Source of the DNA: an uncultured Aquimarina sp.
Lineage (GTDB): Bacteria; Bacteroidota; Bacteroidia; Flavobacteriales; Flavobacteriaceae
Reading direction: 5' to 3'
Assembly: GCF_947492965.1 (NCBI RefSeq)
Contig: NZ_CANLOZ010000013.1
Span: 46,437 to 110,436 of the forward strand
DNA: 64,000 nucleotides
The notes beneath the pieces are model-generated. The model was not told the DNA's origin. It saw nothing but the letters and a program-made list of their open reading frames with translations, and did no database searches. The translations under genes and the position numbers were made by a program. Shown here piece after piece: positions 25,650-35,232 of the stretch (position 1 is its first letter; each line of letters opens with the position of its first letter).

Positions 25650-27074
25650 TTAACAATCGCTTAGGCTTACTTTTATAGCTAATCCTCCTTCGCTGGTTTC
25701 TTTATATTTTGTATTCATATCTTTTGCGGTTTCCCACATAGTTTCGATAACTTTATCTAAAGGTACCTTGGCATTCGCTGCATCAGAATCTAGAGCCATT
25801 TCACAAGCGTTAATAGCCTTTATAGCACCCATAGCGTTTCGTTCTATACAAGGTATTTGCACCAAGCCTCCTATAGGGTCACAGGTTAAACCAAGGTGAT
25901 GCTCCATTGCTATTTCACTGGCCATTACTACTTGTTCTGGAGTACCTCCCATTAACTCAGTTAAAGCACCTGCTGCCATAGCGGAAGAAACACCAATTTC
26001 TGCCTGACAACCTCCCATAGCTGCAGAAATAGTAGCACCTTTTTTAAATAAACTACCTATTTCTCCGGCTACCAGCATAAATTGTTTTACATCGTCAAAA
26101 TTTGCATCATGGTTTTCTATGACCATATAGTACATCATGACAGCTGGTATAACACCTGCACTTCCATTCGTTGGAGCTGTAACTACTCTTCCTAATGAGG
26201 CATTTACTTCATTAACTGCAAGAGCAAAACAAGATACCCATTTTAGGATTTGCCTGAATTTTACCTCTGTATTTCTTATGGCCTCAATCCATTCTGTCGG
26301 ATTGTTATAAGTGGAATCTCCAATAAGTTTTTTATGTGTGTCGTATGCTCTTCTTCGTACATTTAATCCTCCAGGAAGTGTACCTTCGGTATGACAACCT
26401 GTATACATAGATTCAAGCATCACATTCCAGATTTCCTGTATTCTGTTATTAATTTCTGCATCACTCTGAAGAGATTGTTCATTCTCTAGAACAATTTCAG
26501 AAATCATTTTATTTTTTTGTTGGCAATAAGAGATAAGATCTGAAGCTTTTTGGATGGGTAAAGGAAACTCTCTAAAAGCTTCCATTTTTTTCTTTTCCCT
26601 TTTTCTTTCCTCTTGTACCACAAAACCTCCACCAATGGAATAAAAAGTAGAGTCGATTGTTTTATTATCTGCTAACGTTGCAGTAAATGTGATGGCGTTA
26701 GGATGAAATTCTTTGAATTCTCTATTGAATATAATTTGGGTTTCTGGATCAAAATCAACTTTCAATTCTTGATTAAAAAGTAATGTTTTATCTGACTTTA
26801 TCTGGTCAATAATCTCAGGTATCAGGGCAACGTCTATTGTTTGCGGATCGTATCCACAAAGCCCCAAAATGGAAGCAATGTCAGTAGCGTGTCCTTTTCC
26901 GGTTAAAGATAAAGACCCGAACAAGTCAACTTTTATTGAAATGACAGAGGTAAAAAGTTTATTTTCTTTCAGTTCTGCGATCCAACGTCTCCCAGCTCTC
27001 CATGGTCCAAAAGTATGAGAACTAGAAGGGCCAACACCAATCTTAAGCATATCAAAAACACTGATACATTCCAT
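25650..27074 (-). CDS. L-serine ammonia-lyase, single-chain iron-sulfur type
   Basis: A 474-residue enzyme that deaminates L-serine to pyruvate using a 4Fe-4S cluster. The N-terminal half has the beta-type signature ISVFDMLKIGVGPSSSHTFG, and the C-terminal half has TAPTNGSAGVIPAVMMY, GGCQAEIGVSSAMAAGALTE and CDPIGGLVQIPCIERNAMG, with the conserved cysteines. Alpha and beta parts are fused as in E. coli SdaA/SdaB. The ATG at 27074 is preferred over an in-frame TTG three codons upstream. Confidence 0.93.
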   Translation of the reverse strand: MECISVFDMLKIGVGPSSSHTFGPWRAGRRWIAELKENKLFTSVISIKVDLFGSLSLTGKGHATDIASILGLCGYDPQTIDVALIPEIIDQIKSDKTLLFNQELKVDFDPETQIIFNREFKEFHPNAITFTATLADNKTIDSTFYSIGGGFVVQEERKREKKKMEAFREFPLPIQKASDLISYCQQKNKMISEIVLENEQSLQSDAEINNRIQEIWNVMLESMYTGCHTEGTLPGGLNVRRRAYDTHKKLIGDSTYNNPTEWIEAIRNTEVKFRQILKWVSCFALAVNEVNASLGRVVTAPTNGSAGVIPAVMMYYMVIENHDANFDDVKQFMLVAGEIGSLFKKGATISAAMGGCQAEIGVSSAMAAGALTELMGGTPEQVVMASEIAMEHHLGLTCDPIGGLVQIPCIERNAMGAIKAINACEMALDSDAANAKVPLDKVIETMWETAKDMNTKYKETSEGGLAIKVSLSDC

Positions 27075-27305
27075 AATTGCCAATTGTGTGTGAAATTATG
27101 GCGGTAAATATAGCGTATTGATAAAAAAAAACTATTTTTTTTACAGAATAGTTAAGTTTTGCTTGTTTTTCTTTAAGGTGTTATTGAGCTTGTTTAAAGG
27201 ATTTTATGGGATAATGACATCCTGTCATATAAATAGTCGTGGCATAATCATTGACCTAAGAGGAATAAATAATTTAGAAAACACTAATAACATTTATATA
27301 GTAAT

Positions 27306-29216
27306 ATGAGTAAGATAATAGGAATAGATTTAGGGACGACAAACTCTTGTGTTTCTGTAATGGAAGGTAATGAGCCCGTAGTTATCCCTAATGCAGAAGG
27401 AAAGAGAACAACTCCATCTGTAATTGCTTTTGTAGAAGGAGGAGAAATTAAAGTTGGAGATCCTGCAAAACGTCAAGCGGTTACAAACCCGACTAAAACA
27501 ATCTCTTCTATTAAAAGATTTATGGGGAATAAATTCTCTGAATCATCTAAAGAAGCAGAAAGAGCTGCTTATAAAGTAGTGAAAGGAGACAACGATACAC
27601 CTAGAGTTGATATAGATGGTCGTTTATATACACCTCAGGAATTATCTGCGATGACACTTCAAAAAATGAAGAAAACTGCAGAAGATTACTTAGGTCAGGA
27701 TATTAGTAGAGCGGTAATTACAGTACCTGCTTATTTTAATGATGCACAACGTCAGGCTACTAAAGAAGCTGGAGAAATCGCTGGATTAAAGGTTGAAAGA
27801 ATTATCAATGAGCCTACTGCAGCTGCACTAGCATATGGTCTTGATAAAAAGGGTACTGACCAAAAAATAGTAGTATTTGATTTTGGAGGTGGTACTCATG
27901 ATGTATCTATCTTAGAATTAGGAGATGGAGTATTTGAAGTATTATCTACAGATGGTGATACCCACTTAGGAGGAGATGATGTAGATCAAAAAATTATTGA
28001 TTGGTTAGCTGAAGAGTTCAAAGCAGAGGAAAGCATGGATCTTCGTCAGGATCCGATGGCTTTACAGCGTTTAAAAGAAGCTGCTGAAAAAGCAAAGATA
28101 GAATTGTCATCTTCTGCTCAAACAGAAATCAACTTACCATACGTTACTGCTACAGCTAGTGGACCTAAACACTTAGTAAGATCATTAACAAGAGCTAAAT
28201 TCGATCAATTAATCGATGATTTGGTAAAGCGTACAATCGAGCCTTGTCGTACTGCATTAAATTCTGCAGGACTTTCTACAAGTGATATCGATGAAATTAT
28301 ATTAGTTGGTGGATCTACTCGTATTCCTGCAGTTCAGGAAGCAGTAGAGAAGTTTTTCGGAAAAGCACCAAGTAAAGGTGTGAACCCAGATGAGGTTGTG
28401 GCTATTGGAGCTGCAATTCAGGGAGGAGTACTTACTGGAGATGTAAAAGACGTATTGTTATTAGATGTTACACCACTTTCTTTAGGAATAGAGACTATGG
28501 GTAACGTAATGACAAAGTTAATCGAAGCGAATACGACGATTCCGACTAAAAAGTCTCAAGTATTCTCTACAGCAGCAGATAATCAACCATCTGTAGAGAT
28601 CCATGTTTTACAAGGAGAGCGTCCAATGGCAGCTGATAATAAGACTATAGGTCGTTTCCACTTAGATGGAATTCCGCCAGCACAAAGAGGAGTACCACAA
28701 ATCGAAGTAACTTTTGATATCGATGCCAATGGTATTATAAAAGTGTCTGCTACTGATAAAGCTACTAACAAATCTCAGGATATTCGTATCGAAGCATCTT
28801 CTGGATTAACAGAAGAAGAAATCGAAAGAATGAAGCAAGAAGCAGAAGCAAATGCAGAAGCAGATAAAACAGCTAAAGAAACTGCTGATAAGTTGAATGA
28901 AGCAGATGGAATGATTTTTCAAACGGAAAAACAGCTTAAAGAGTTTGGTGACAAATTATCAGATGATAAGAAAAAGCCGATCGAAGAAGCTCTTGAAGAA
29001 TTGAAGAAAGCTTACGAAACTAAGGATCTTGCAGTTATTCAGCCAGCGCTAGATAAAATAAATGAAGCTTGGAAAGTAGCAAGTGAAGAAATGTACAAAG
29101 CACAAGCTGAAGCACAGCAAGGTGGAGCAGCAGGACCTGATGCCGGACAACAATCTGGTGGAGGAGATTCTGAAGCTAGCGATGTAGAAGATGTAGATTT
29201 CGAAGAAGTAAAATAA
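27306..29216 (+). CDS. dnaK: Chaperone Hsp70
   Basis: A 636-residue DnaK. Nucleotide-binding-domain signatures are IGIDLGTTNSCVSVMEG at residues 4-20, VFDFGGGTHDVSILELG, and ILVGGSTRIPAVQEAV; the substrate domain has DVTPLSLGIETMGNVMTKLI, and the lid is followed by an Ala/Gln/Gly-rich tail ending VEDVDFEEVK, as in other bacterial DnaK proteins. GrpE and DnaJ are not adjacent. The 231-base upstream gap shows no clear CIRCE element or promoter match. An ideal terminator follows the stop. Confidence 0.98.
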   Translation: MSKIIGIDLGTTNSCVSVMEGNEPVVIPNAEGKRTTPSVIAFVEGGEIKVGDPAKRQAVTNPTKTISSIKRFMGNKFSESSKEAERAAYKVVKGDNDTPRVDIDGRLYTPQELSAMTLQKMKKTAEDYLGQDISRAVITVPAYFNDAQRQATKEAGEIAGLKVERIINEPTAAALAYGLDKKGTDQKIVVFDFGGGTHDVSILELGDGVFEVLSTDGDTHLGGDDVDQKIIDWLAEEFKAEESMDLRQDPMALQRLKEAAEKAKIELSSSAQTEINLPYVTATASGPKHLVRSLTRAKFDQLIDDLVKRTIEPCRTALNSAGLSTSDIDEIILVGGSTRIPAVQEAVEKFFGKAPSKGVNPDEVVAIGAAIQGGVLTGDVKDVLLLDVTPLSLGIETMGNVMTKLIEANTTIPTKKSQVFSTAADNQPSVEIHVLQGERPMAADNKTIGRFHLDGIPPAQRGVPQIEVTFDIDANGIIKVSATDKATNKSQDIRIEASSGLTEEEIERMKQEAEANAEADKTAKETADKLNEADGMIFQTEKQLKEFGDKLSDDKKKPIEEALEELKKAYETKDLAVIQPALDKINEAWKVASEEMYKAQAEAQQGGAAGPDAGQQSGGGDSEASDVEDVDFEEVK

Positions 29217-29234
29217 CAATGTTATTCTAGATAG

Positions 29235-29266
29235 AAAAAGCACAGTGAAAACTGTGCTTTTTTTTT
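29235..29266 (+). terminator. dnaK terminator
   Basis: A perfect stem, AAAAAGCACAGT / ACTGTGCTTTTT, with a GAAA loop and a run of nine or more T, 18 bases after the dnaK stop. Confidence 0.92.
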
Positions 29267-29413
29267 ATCATAACAGTAATAAGCCAAAAAAATAATGTAC
29301 TTTTATCAAGGCTTAATAATACTTTTACATTTATTTTTCACACACAATTATTCTTGATTTAGATTGCTAATGTCTAATTCGACAATGTTACGTCTAAGTA
29401 ATGGAATATACTT

Positions 29414-30715
29414 ATGAGTTTATCTCAAGTTTTTCGTAGAAAAATCTTTTGGTTTTTTGATATTCTAAAGGGGAACGATATTAAAAAGCATTTTGAGGAT
29501 ATTAAAGAGTTGATAGAAAATCCTCATATACAGTCTTCTATTGATAAAAAAGAAGAATATCTTCAAAAGATCTTGCAACATGCAGTTAGCACAACCTGGT
29601 TTTATCAGAAATACTCAGGGTATGAATCTATTGCTGATTTTCCTGTAATTAATAAAAATGTAATTCGTGATAATTTTGAAGAATTTAGATCTTCAAAATA
29701 TAAGCCTAAAGATTGTGTAGAGATATCAACAAGTGGTTCTACCGGAGCACCTTTTTCAGTATTACAAAATAAAAGCAAGCGATGTAGAAATACAGGAGAT
29801 AATTTGTATTTCTCTAGTAAATCTGGGTATGAAATTGGGCAAAAACTTGTCTACATAAAAATTTGGAGTGAAAACTATAAACATAATCCATTATCTAGAT
29901 TTTGGTGGCAGAATATTTATCCAAAAAGTGTTTTTGATCTTTCTGACAAAGAAATTAATAGCTTAATAAAAAAACTCAGAAGGAATACTTCTAAAAAGAG
30001 TTTTCTGGGATATACATCAGCTTTTACAACTATTTGTCAATATTTAGATAAAATAAAAGCTAGCCCAATAGAATCCAATGTTCAGTCGATCATTACGATG
30101 TCAGAAAGTATGAACGATTATGTTAGAATAAGTATGAAAAAATATTTTGGTATAGCACCAATATCTCGCTATTCTAACAATGAAAACGGAATTTTAGCTC
30201 AGGAAGATCGCAATGCTCCTTCGAAATTCGTAATTAATTCTGCTAGTTATTTTATTGAAATCTTTGAGTTAGATAAAGATATACCTGTTTTACCTGGTAA
30301 TAAAGGCAGAATTATAGTTACTGATTTACATAATTATGCTATGCCTTTGATTCGATATGATACTGGTGATATAGGAACAATGGATGTAGATGAAAGTAAT
30401 ACATCTTATTTATCTTCGGTAGCAGGTAGAAAACTAGACCTCATTTATAATACAAAAGGAGAAATTATCCCATCACATGTTTCTTATAAGTTGTGTAAAT
30501 ATGGAGATTATAAACAATTTCAGTTAATACAGTACGGTAAAAAAGATTACACTATCAAATTGAATACTGATAAAAAAGTTAATGAACCTACAGTATTACA
30601 GGAATTTAAAGGGTATTTCGGAGATGATGCAAATATTGATATTCAGTATGTTGATGAAATCCCACTTTTATCTTCGGGTAAACGAAAAGAAGTAACTAAT
30701 ACGTATCATATTTAG
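29414..30715 (+). CDS. PaaK/CapK-like adenylate-forming enzyme
   Basis: A 433-residue protein of the phenylacetate-CoA ligase/CapK family (ANL superfamily). It has the ATP-binding loop STSGSTGAPFSVLQNKS near residues 103-119, the SRYSNNENGILAQE region corresponding to the A5 motif, and IRYDTGDIGTMD (A7-A8) near 314-325, followed by a short C-terminal lid with PLLSSGKRKEV. CapK relatives act in capsule or exopolysaccharide loci and PaaK makes aryl-CoA. No such genes lie beside it here, so the substrate is unknown. It stands alone between the dnaK terminator and a convergent secreted-protein gene. Confidence 0.8.
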   Translation: MSLSQVFRRKIFWFFDILKGNDIKKHFEDIKELIENPHIQSSIDKKEEYLQKILQHAVSTTWFYQKYSGYESIADFPVINKNVIRDNFEEFRSSKYKPKDCVEISTSGSTGAPFSVLQNKSKRCRNTGDNLYFSSKSGYEIGQKLVYIKIWSENYKHNPLSRFWWQNIYPKSVFDLSDKEINSLIKKLRRNTSKKSFLGYTSAFTTICQYLDKIKASPIESNVQSIITMSESMNDYVRISMKKYFGIAPISRYSNNENGILAQEDRNAPSKFVINSASYFIEIFELDKDIPVLPGNKGRIIVTDLHNYAMPLIRYDTGDIGTMDVDESNTSYLSSVAGRKLDLIYNTKGEIIPSHVSYKLCKYGDYKQFQLIQYGKKDYTIKLNTDKKVNEPTVLQEFKGYFGDDANIDIQYVDEIPLLSSGKRKEVTNTYHI

Positions 30716-30759
30716 TCTAATCATGAGTGTATTCTAGAGAAGGATACATTCTAAAATAA

Positions 30760-30846
30760 AATTGACTATCTAAAAGCTCATTGTTGTAAATGCGTCTTAC
30801 CATAGCTAAGGGATAAGAAGATTGAGCGTTTTTAGATAGCCAATTT
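30760..30846. terminator. Long inverted repeat between convergent genes, possible bidirectional terminator
   Basis: The left arm at 30760-30780 contains ATTGACTATCTAAAAGCTCA. The right arm at 30823-30846 contains TGAGCG, TTTTTAGATAG and CCAATTT, its imperfect complement. The 42-base loop is long for a simple terminator; a small non-autonomous repeat element is the alternative. Confidence 0.45.
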
Positions 30847-30865
30847 AGGTATTCAATATCCTATA

Positions 30866-31918
30866 TTATCGCACAAATTTCAAATATTTTGAATCTGATC
30901 TTGCGATATATAGACCTCTTGGTAGGGAGGATAAATTAATAGTTGGTGTGTCCTTTAGATTATCTATTTCATATACTTTTTTTCCTGTAGTGTTAAATAT
31001 ACTTAGGGATTCAGCTTGAATGCTATTATTTACTACTAAAGAAGCTGAAGCGCTATTAAAATATAGTTTGTTACTATCAAAGGCTACGTCATCTACACTT
31101 AACAATTCATCAATTACAATTTCAGGGTATTCACCACCAGTGTCCCAAGTAACATCCGATGTTGCGTCAGGATTATCCGCAGAGGATAGTTTACCAAATA
31201 TGTAGTACTTGGTTCCAGTTAGCGAGGCACTTGTTGGGAAATCAGATGGGATATCTAGGGTAACTGTAGTAGATACATTAGTTCCAGCGGTTACAGTTGG
31301 TGTTACAATAACTGCAGAACTGTTAGCTACAGAACCTCCAAAAATTCCTGGGGTATCAGCTTCCCATATCTGAAATTGTGTAGCAACATCCATAGAAGCG
31401 GTATAGGTATAATTAAGGGTGATAGATTCACCTTGCACCACTGTAACAGGATTCGAAGAATCATAGCTGATAGCATATGGTGGATCAGTTACTGTGATCA
31501 AAGGATATACTCCAGCCGTATCCCAAGTAACATCAGCCGTAGCGTCAGAATTTGCTTCAGAAGATAATTTACCAAAAATTCTATACTCAGTTCCAGAGAG
31601 CGAAGAACTTACGGGTAAATCTGCAGGTATATTAAGTGTGATAGATCCTGAAACATCAGTTCCTGCATCTAGATTTGGAAATTCGGCTACAGCTGTTCCA
31701 ATAGCTGTACTTCCTCCAAAAATACCTTGATCATCAGTTTCAAAAATTTGAAATTGAGCACCTACAGCCATAGATGCTGTGTAGGTGTAGTTTAAGGTAA
31801 TGGATTGACCTGCAACTACCGTAACAGGATCAGCAGAATCATACGTAATAGAATACTGTGCATTTAGAAAACTAATACTACTAATAAGGCATAATAGAAA
31901 TAATAGAGATTTTTTCAT
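30866..31918 (-). CDS. Secreted protein with two 126-residue repeats and a type IX-like sorting tail
   Basis: The ATG at 31918 is chosen because it gives a signal peptide (MKKSLLFLLCLISSISFLNA); the open frame extends up to 32017. The 350-residue protein has two tandem repeats of identical length (residues 22-147 and 148-273), each holding SITLNYTYTASM, QFQI, GIFGGS, IFGKLSS and SDVTWDT or ADVTWDT. The last 70 residues (SIFNTTGKKVYEIDNL, then INLSSLPRGLYIARSDSKYL, KFVR) resemble the type A sorting domain that directs export by the type IX system. The beta-sandwich-like repeats have no recognised ligand. Confidence 0.78.
   Translation of the reverse strand: MKKSLLFLLCLISSISFLNAQYSITYDSADPVTVVAGQSITLNYTYTASMAVGAQFQIFETDDQGIFGGSTAIGTAVAEFPNLDAGTDVSGSITLNIPADLPVSSSLSGTEYRIFGKLSSEANSDATADVTWDTAGVYPLITVTDPPYAISYDSSNPVTVVQGESITLNYTYTASMDVATQFQIWEADTPGIFGGSVANSSAVIVTPTVTAGTNVSTTVTLDIPSDFPTSASLTGTKYYIFGKLSSADNPDATSDVTWDTGGEYPEIVIDELLSVDDVAFDSNKLYFNSASASLVVNNSIQAESLSIFNTTGKKVYEIDNLKDTPTINLSSLPRGLYIARSDSKYLKFVR
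31100..31477 (-). repeat. Repeat 2 of the secreted two-repeat protein
   Basis: A 378-base coding repeat (126 codons) starting YAISYDSSNPVTVVQGES, homologous to the repeat at 31478-31855 without a length change. Confidence 0.75.
31478..31855 (-). repeat. Repeat 1 of the secreted two-repeat protein
   Basis: A 378-base coding repeat (126 codons) starting YSITYDSADPVTVVAGQS. The shared blocks lie in the same order and spacing as in repeat 2. Confidence 0.75.
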
Positions 31919-32415
31919 AATGTTAAGTTTGATTATAATTAGATTTTTATTTGAAAAAAAAAGAGTTAACGAGAAAAAGTTTATCGATTTGTTCTTCGGA
32001 ATAGAAAAACGTATCATCTTGCTAGGCTAATAACAAAATTTGGTAAAAAAGAATTTACCTTCAATTATAAAATATGTTGATAGAGGCTTTTTCTGAAATC
32101 CGGATATAAATGTTCGTAAGTTGTCTTTGTTAGTAGAGATTTTACCATAATTGAATTATTAATATTGGTTTTTGTTGAATTCGCAATAAAACTGTTAAAA
32201 CATAATAGTTTTACAATGATACTAAGGTATCATACAAGCTAATTCTCTACTGTAAGATATGTTGCAAATGATGGTAATTATGCAGCATTTGTTATTAAAT
32301 GGTAAGTATTCAGCAAGTTAAGAGTGTGTTCTTATCCAAGAAAATAAATTAGGATTACCTGTGAAATTTTGTTCTTTTTCTATTCTTTGTCCAATTATTT
32401 TGTAACATTATTTAC
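31919..32415. other. Gene-free stretch between the repeat protein and gamma-glutamyltransferase
   Basis: About 500 AT-rich bases. I see only a small perfect palindrome, ATGATAC / GTATCAT, at 32216-32233 and no convincing gene, terminator or promoter. Confidence 0.4.
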
Positions 32416-34122
32416 TTAAAAACCTACTGCGGTATCGTCACCGCGTCTGTCCGCACCACCTTCTAAATTTCCGTTAGGTAGTACTAGGATTCCATCAACT
32501 TTACCAATTACACGGGTTTCTTCTTCATTGGTTTTATAACCTTTTGCTTGTAGACTATCGATAACTTTTTTATCAAAAGAATTGGGTTCGAAAATAACGA
32601 CATCGGGCAACCATTGGTGATGAAAGCGAGGAGCATTTACGGCATCCTGCATACTCATTCCATATTCTTTTACATTTAATATTGTTTGTAATACCGAAGT
32701 AATAATTGTGGATCCACCAGGTGTACCTACTGACATCCATAGTTTTCCTTCTTTTTCTACAAGCGTAGGAGTCATAGAACTTAGCATTCTTTTTTCTGGA
32801 GCGATAGCATTCGCTTCTGCTCCTAATAATCCAAACATATTTGGTGTACCTGGTTTAGCACTAAAATCATCCATTTCATTGTTTAAAAAGAATCCCAACT
32901 CCGGAACGTATAATTTAGAACCGTAAGCTCCATTTAGTGTCGTGGTAACAGAAATAGCATTCCCAAATTGATCTACGATGGAGTAATGGGTCGTTTCACT
33001 ACTTTCATATCCAGGTATGGTTCCATAACTCAAGTCAGAAGATAGCGTAGCTTTGTTAGGATCGAAATTATTCATTCTATCTGCTAGGTAGGAATCACTA
33101 ATTAAAGTGTCTATTGGAATTTTTACAAAATCGGGATCTCCTAAGTAAAAACTTCGATCTGCATAGGCTCTTCTTTCTGCTTCGGTAATTACCTGAATAG
33201 ATTTTAGCGTATTATGGCCATAGCTTTTGAGATCATAGGGTTCAATCATTTTCATGATTTGCGCCAAGCAAACTCCACCGCTAGAAGGAGGAGACATAGA
33301 AATAATATTTAAATCTTTGTACGAAAATTGTATAGGATTTCGCCATTTAGCTTCGTATTTACCAAGGTCTTCCATGGTGATAATTCCACCTTTGGACTGT
33401 AAATAGTCTACCAATTTTTGACCTGTTTCACCTTTATAAAATTCATCTTTTCCATTTTCTATGATCCTTCTTAGGGTTTTGCCAAGCATAACATTTTTTA
33501 AGGTGTCTTTTGCTTTAATAGTTCCTGCATAAAGAATTGTGTCTTTGTTGGTTTCAATAAAAAGTTCTTTAAAATGATGTAATCTTTTTTCTTGCATTTC
33601 TGTGATAACATATCCATCTTCTGCTAATGCAACTACGGGAGTAAGTAGTTCTTCGATAGATAGTGTCCCGAATTTTTTATGAACTTCAAAAATACCAGCA
33701 ATTGTTCCCGGAACACCTACTGCCATAGCGCCCAATTGACTTTTTTCTGGAATAGGATCTCCGTTTTCATCTAAGTACATATCCTTAAATGCTGCTAGAG
33801 GTGCCTTTTCTCTATAATCAATAGCACCTACTTGTCCATCTGCTTTTCTATATACCATAAATCCACCACCACCAAGATTACCAGCATAAGGGTAAGCTAC
33901 TGCAAGAGCCATTTCGGTAGCAACCATTGCATCAAAAGCGTTACCGCCTTTTTTAAGAATATCTCTACCAATTTTTGAAGCTTCTTCACGTGCAGATACT
34001 ACCATAGCATTTTTTTCTATAACTCCAATGACAGGTTTTTTTTCTGTATTAACTACAGGTAGTTCCTGATTCTTTTTACATGAAACAATAATAATAAGTA
34101 ACAATACATAAAGAATTCGCAT
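32416..34122 (-). CDS. Gamma-glutamyltransferase, lipoprotein
   Basis: A 568-residue GGT that cleaves or transfers the gamma-glutamyl group of glutathione and related peptides. The lipobox IIVSC follows the hydrophobic start MRILYVLLLII, so the enzyme is probably membrane-anchored in the periplasm. The proenzyme cleavage and catalytic Thr lie in SSETTHYSIVDQFGNA. Other conserved parts are GGGGFMVYRKADG-like (here NLGGGGFMVYR), MSPPSSGGVCLAQIM, FFLNNEMDDFS and MSVGTPGGSTIITSVLQ. The ATG at 34122 is preferred over an in-frame TTG three codons upstream. It is the last of three minus-strand genes with tight spacing (17 bases after the YwqK-like gene). Confidence 0.93.
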   Translation of the reverse strand: MRILYVLLLIIIVSCKKNQELPVVNTEKKPVIGVIEKNAMVVSAREEASKIGRDILKKGGNAFDAMVATEMALAVAYPYAGNLGGGGFMVYRKADGQVGAIDYREKAPLAAFKDMYLDENGDPIPEKSQLGAMAVGVPGTIAGIFEVHKKFGTLSIEELLTPVVALAEDGYVITEMQEKRLHHFKELFIETNKDTILYAGTIKAKDTLKNVMLGKTLRRIIENGKDEFYKGETGQKLVDYLQSKGGIITMEDLGKYEAKWRNPIQFSYKDLNIISMSPPSSGGVCLAQIMKMIEPYDLKSYGHNTLKSIQVITEAERRAYADRSFYLGDPDFVKIPIDTLISDSYLADRMNNFDPNKATLSSDLSYGTIPGYESSETTHYSIVDQFGNAISVTTTLNGAYGSKLYVPELGFFLNNEMDDFSAKPGTPNMFGLLGAEANAIAPEKRMLSSMTPTLVEKEGKLWMSVGTPGGSTIITSVLQTILNVKEYGMSMQDAVNAPRFHHQWLPDVVIFEPNSFDKKVIDSLQAKGYKTNEEETRVIGKVDGILVLPNGNLEGGADRRGDDTAVGF

Positions 34123-34139
34123 GGTGGTCAATGGTTTAA

Positions 34140-34529
34140 TTAATAATTTATTTCTTTAATAAGGTTATTTTTTTGATCATAAAATTTCCAATAACCAGAA
34201 GGTTCACAATTTTCTATATGACCTTCAGACTTCACAAGACCATTTTTATGATATTCTTTCCAATATCCCTGTTTTTTATTATCTTGAAAATGCCCTTCGG
34301 CTTTCACCTTTCCATTTCTATAGAAAAATTTCCAAAACCCATCTTTCTTTCCTGCTGCATAGTGTCCAATACTTTCTAGATTAATTGAATTTGGATAATA
34401 ATTCTTGGTATATCCATTTTTAGAAGTTACAACACCTAGATCGTTACATAGGTTTTTAGAAATAGGATCGTTACTTGTTTTATTACATGAAACTAGAACT
34501 ACTAATAAAAATAGGAATATCATTTTCAT
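34140..34529 (-). CDS. MORN/YwqK-like repeat lipoprotein
   Basis: A 129-residue lipoprotein (MKMIFLFLLVVLVSC, lipobox VVLVSC) followed by repeats of about 23 residues: GHYAAGKKDGFWKFFYRNGK, AEGHFQDNKKQGYWKEYHKN and SEGHIENCEPSGYWKFYDQK. Each follows the MORN-like GxWxxYxxNG pattern of the YwqK family. Annotation pipelines often call these YwqK antitoxins, but a lipidated envelope protein is not expected to be an antitoxin. Its start overlaps the acpH stop (ATGA), so it is translationally coupled. Confidence 0.8.
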   Translation of the reverse strand: MKMIFLFLLVVLVSCNKTSNDPISKNLCNDLGVVTSKNGYTKNYYPNSINLESIGHYAAGKKDGFWKFFYRNGKVKAEGHFQDNKKQGYWKEYHKNGLVKSEGHIENCEPSGYWKFYDQKNNLIKEINY

Positions 34530-35110
34530 AGGGTTCGCATTTCGTTTTTAGTAAATAATTCAAGCTCTTCAAAAAATGTTCTGAACTCTTTTTCAAAATC
34601 ACTATAATATTTCTCGAGTTCGATTACCGCAAAATTCATCTTAGATCTATTTTTTGTTCTATGATTCATTTGATATAAAATTCTTCCAATACCTGGTACG
34701 GTAGCATAACTTAATAACCAATTATCCCGAAACATATATGGCAAAAAATCCTGAACACGTTTAGGAAGTATTTCATAATTTGTTTCTAGTAATTTATAAA
34801 AATCAGCTACATATATTTCTAATGGAGTGCTAGAAAATTCATTCCAATAGGCTGCTAAAAAATGATCATATAGGATATCCACAATTACACTACTGTAGTG
34901 TCCATATTTTGGAAATAATCTCAATACACTTTTTCTTACTATAGGATGGCTGTCGGTATAAGAGTCTATTTTGCGATGTAGTGTAATACCTTTTTGAACT
35001 TGATCTGGAAACTGAGAAAACTTCTTTCCTTTCACGGAATCTGCTATAAAGTTTCCTATTTTCAGTTCATCATCATCTCCAGAAAGATAAATATGGGCTA
35101 AAAAATTCAT
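34526..35110 (-). CDS. Acyl carrier protein phosphodiesterase (AcpH, DUF479)
   Basis: A 194-residue member of the AcpH family, which removes the phosphopantetheine arm from holo-ACP. The N-terminus MNFLAHIYLSGDDDELKIGN with FIADSVKG matches the family. The HD-like helical core has LHRKIDSYTDSHPIVRKS and VDILYDHFLAAYW, supplying the metal-binding His and Asp residues. It is the first gene of a three-gene minus-strand operon and is divergent from glmM. Confidence 0.85.
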   Translation of the reverse strand: MNFLAHIYLSGDDDELKIGNFIADSVKGKKFSQFPDQVQKGITLHRKIDSYTDSHPIVRKSVLRLFPKYGHYSSVIVDILYDHFLAAYWNEFSSTPLEIYVADFYKLLETNYEILPKRVQDFLPYMFRDNWLLSYATVPGIGRILYQMNHRTKNRSKMNFAVIELEKYYSDFEKEFRTFFEELELFTKNEMRTL

Positions 35111-35172
35111 TAGGTGAATTTACAATTTTTTAGAATGTTGTTGTTGTTTTTGTGTAAACTTTAATTTTAGAG

Positions 35173-35203
35173 TTGTGGTAATGACCTTAAGCTCTTACAT
35201 TTG
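35173..35203 (+). promoter_or_regulatory. Promoter of glmM
   Basis: TTG at 35173-35175, a 20-base spacer, and TACATTTG at 35196-35203, giving a start about 25 bases before the coding region. This is a close match to the Bacteroidota consensus. Confidence 0.65.
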
Positions 35204-35232
35204 CCAAAAACAAAAAATAATCGATCAATATT

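Noticed and set aside
27118..27309. 63-codon open frame before dnaK
   Set aside because: AT-rich chance frame overlapping the dnaK start, with no conserved features.
34140..34529. YwqK-like gene as an antitoxin of a toxin-antitoxin pair
   Set aside because: It is a lipoprotein with MORN-like repeats and its neighbours (acpH, ggt) are not toxins.
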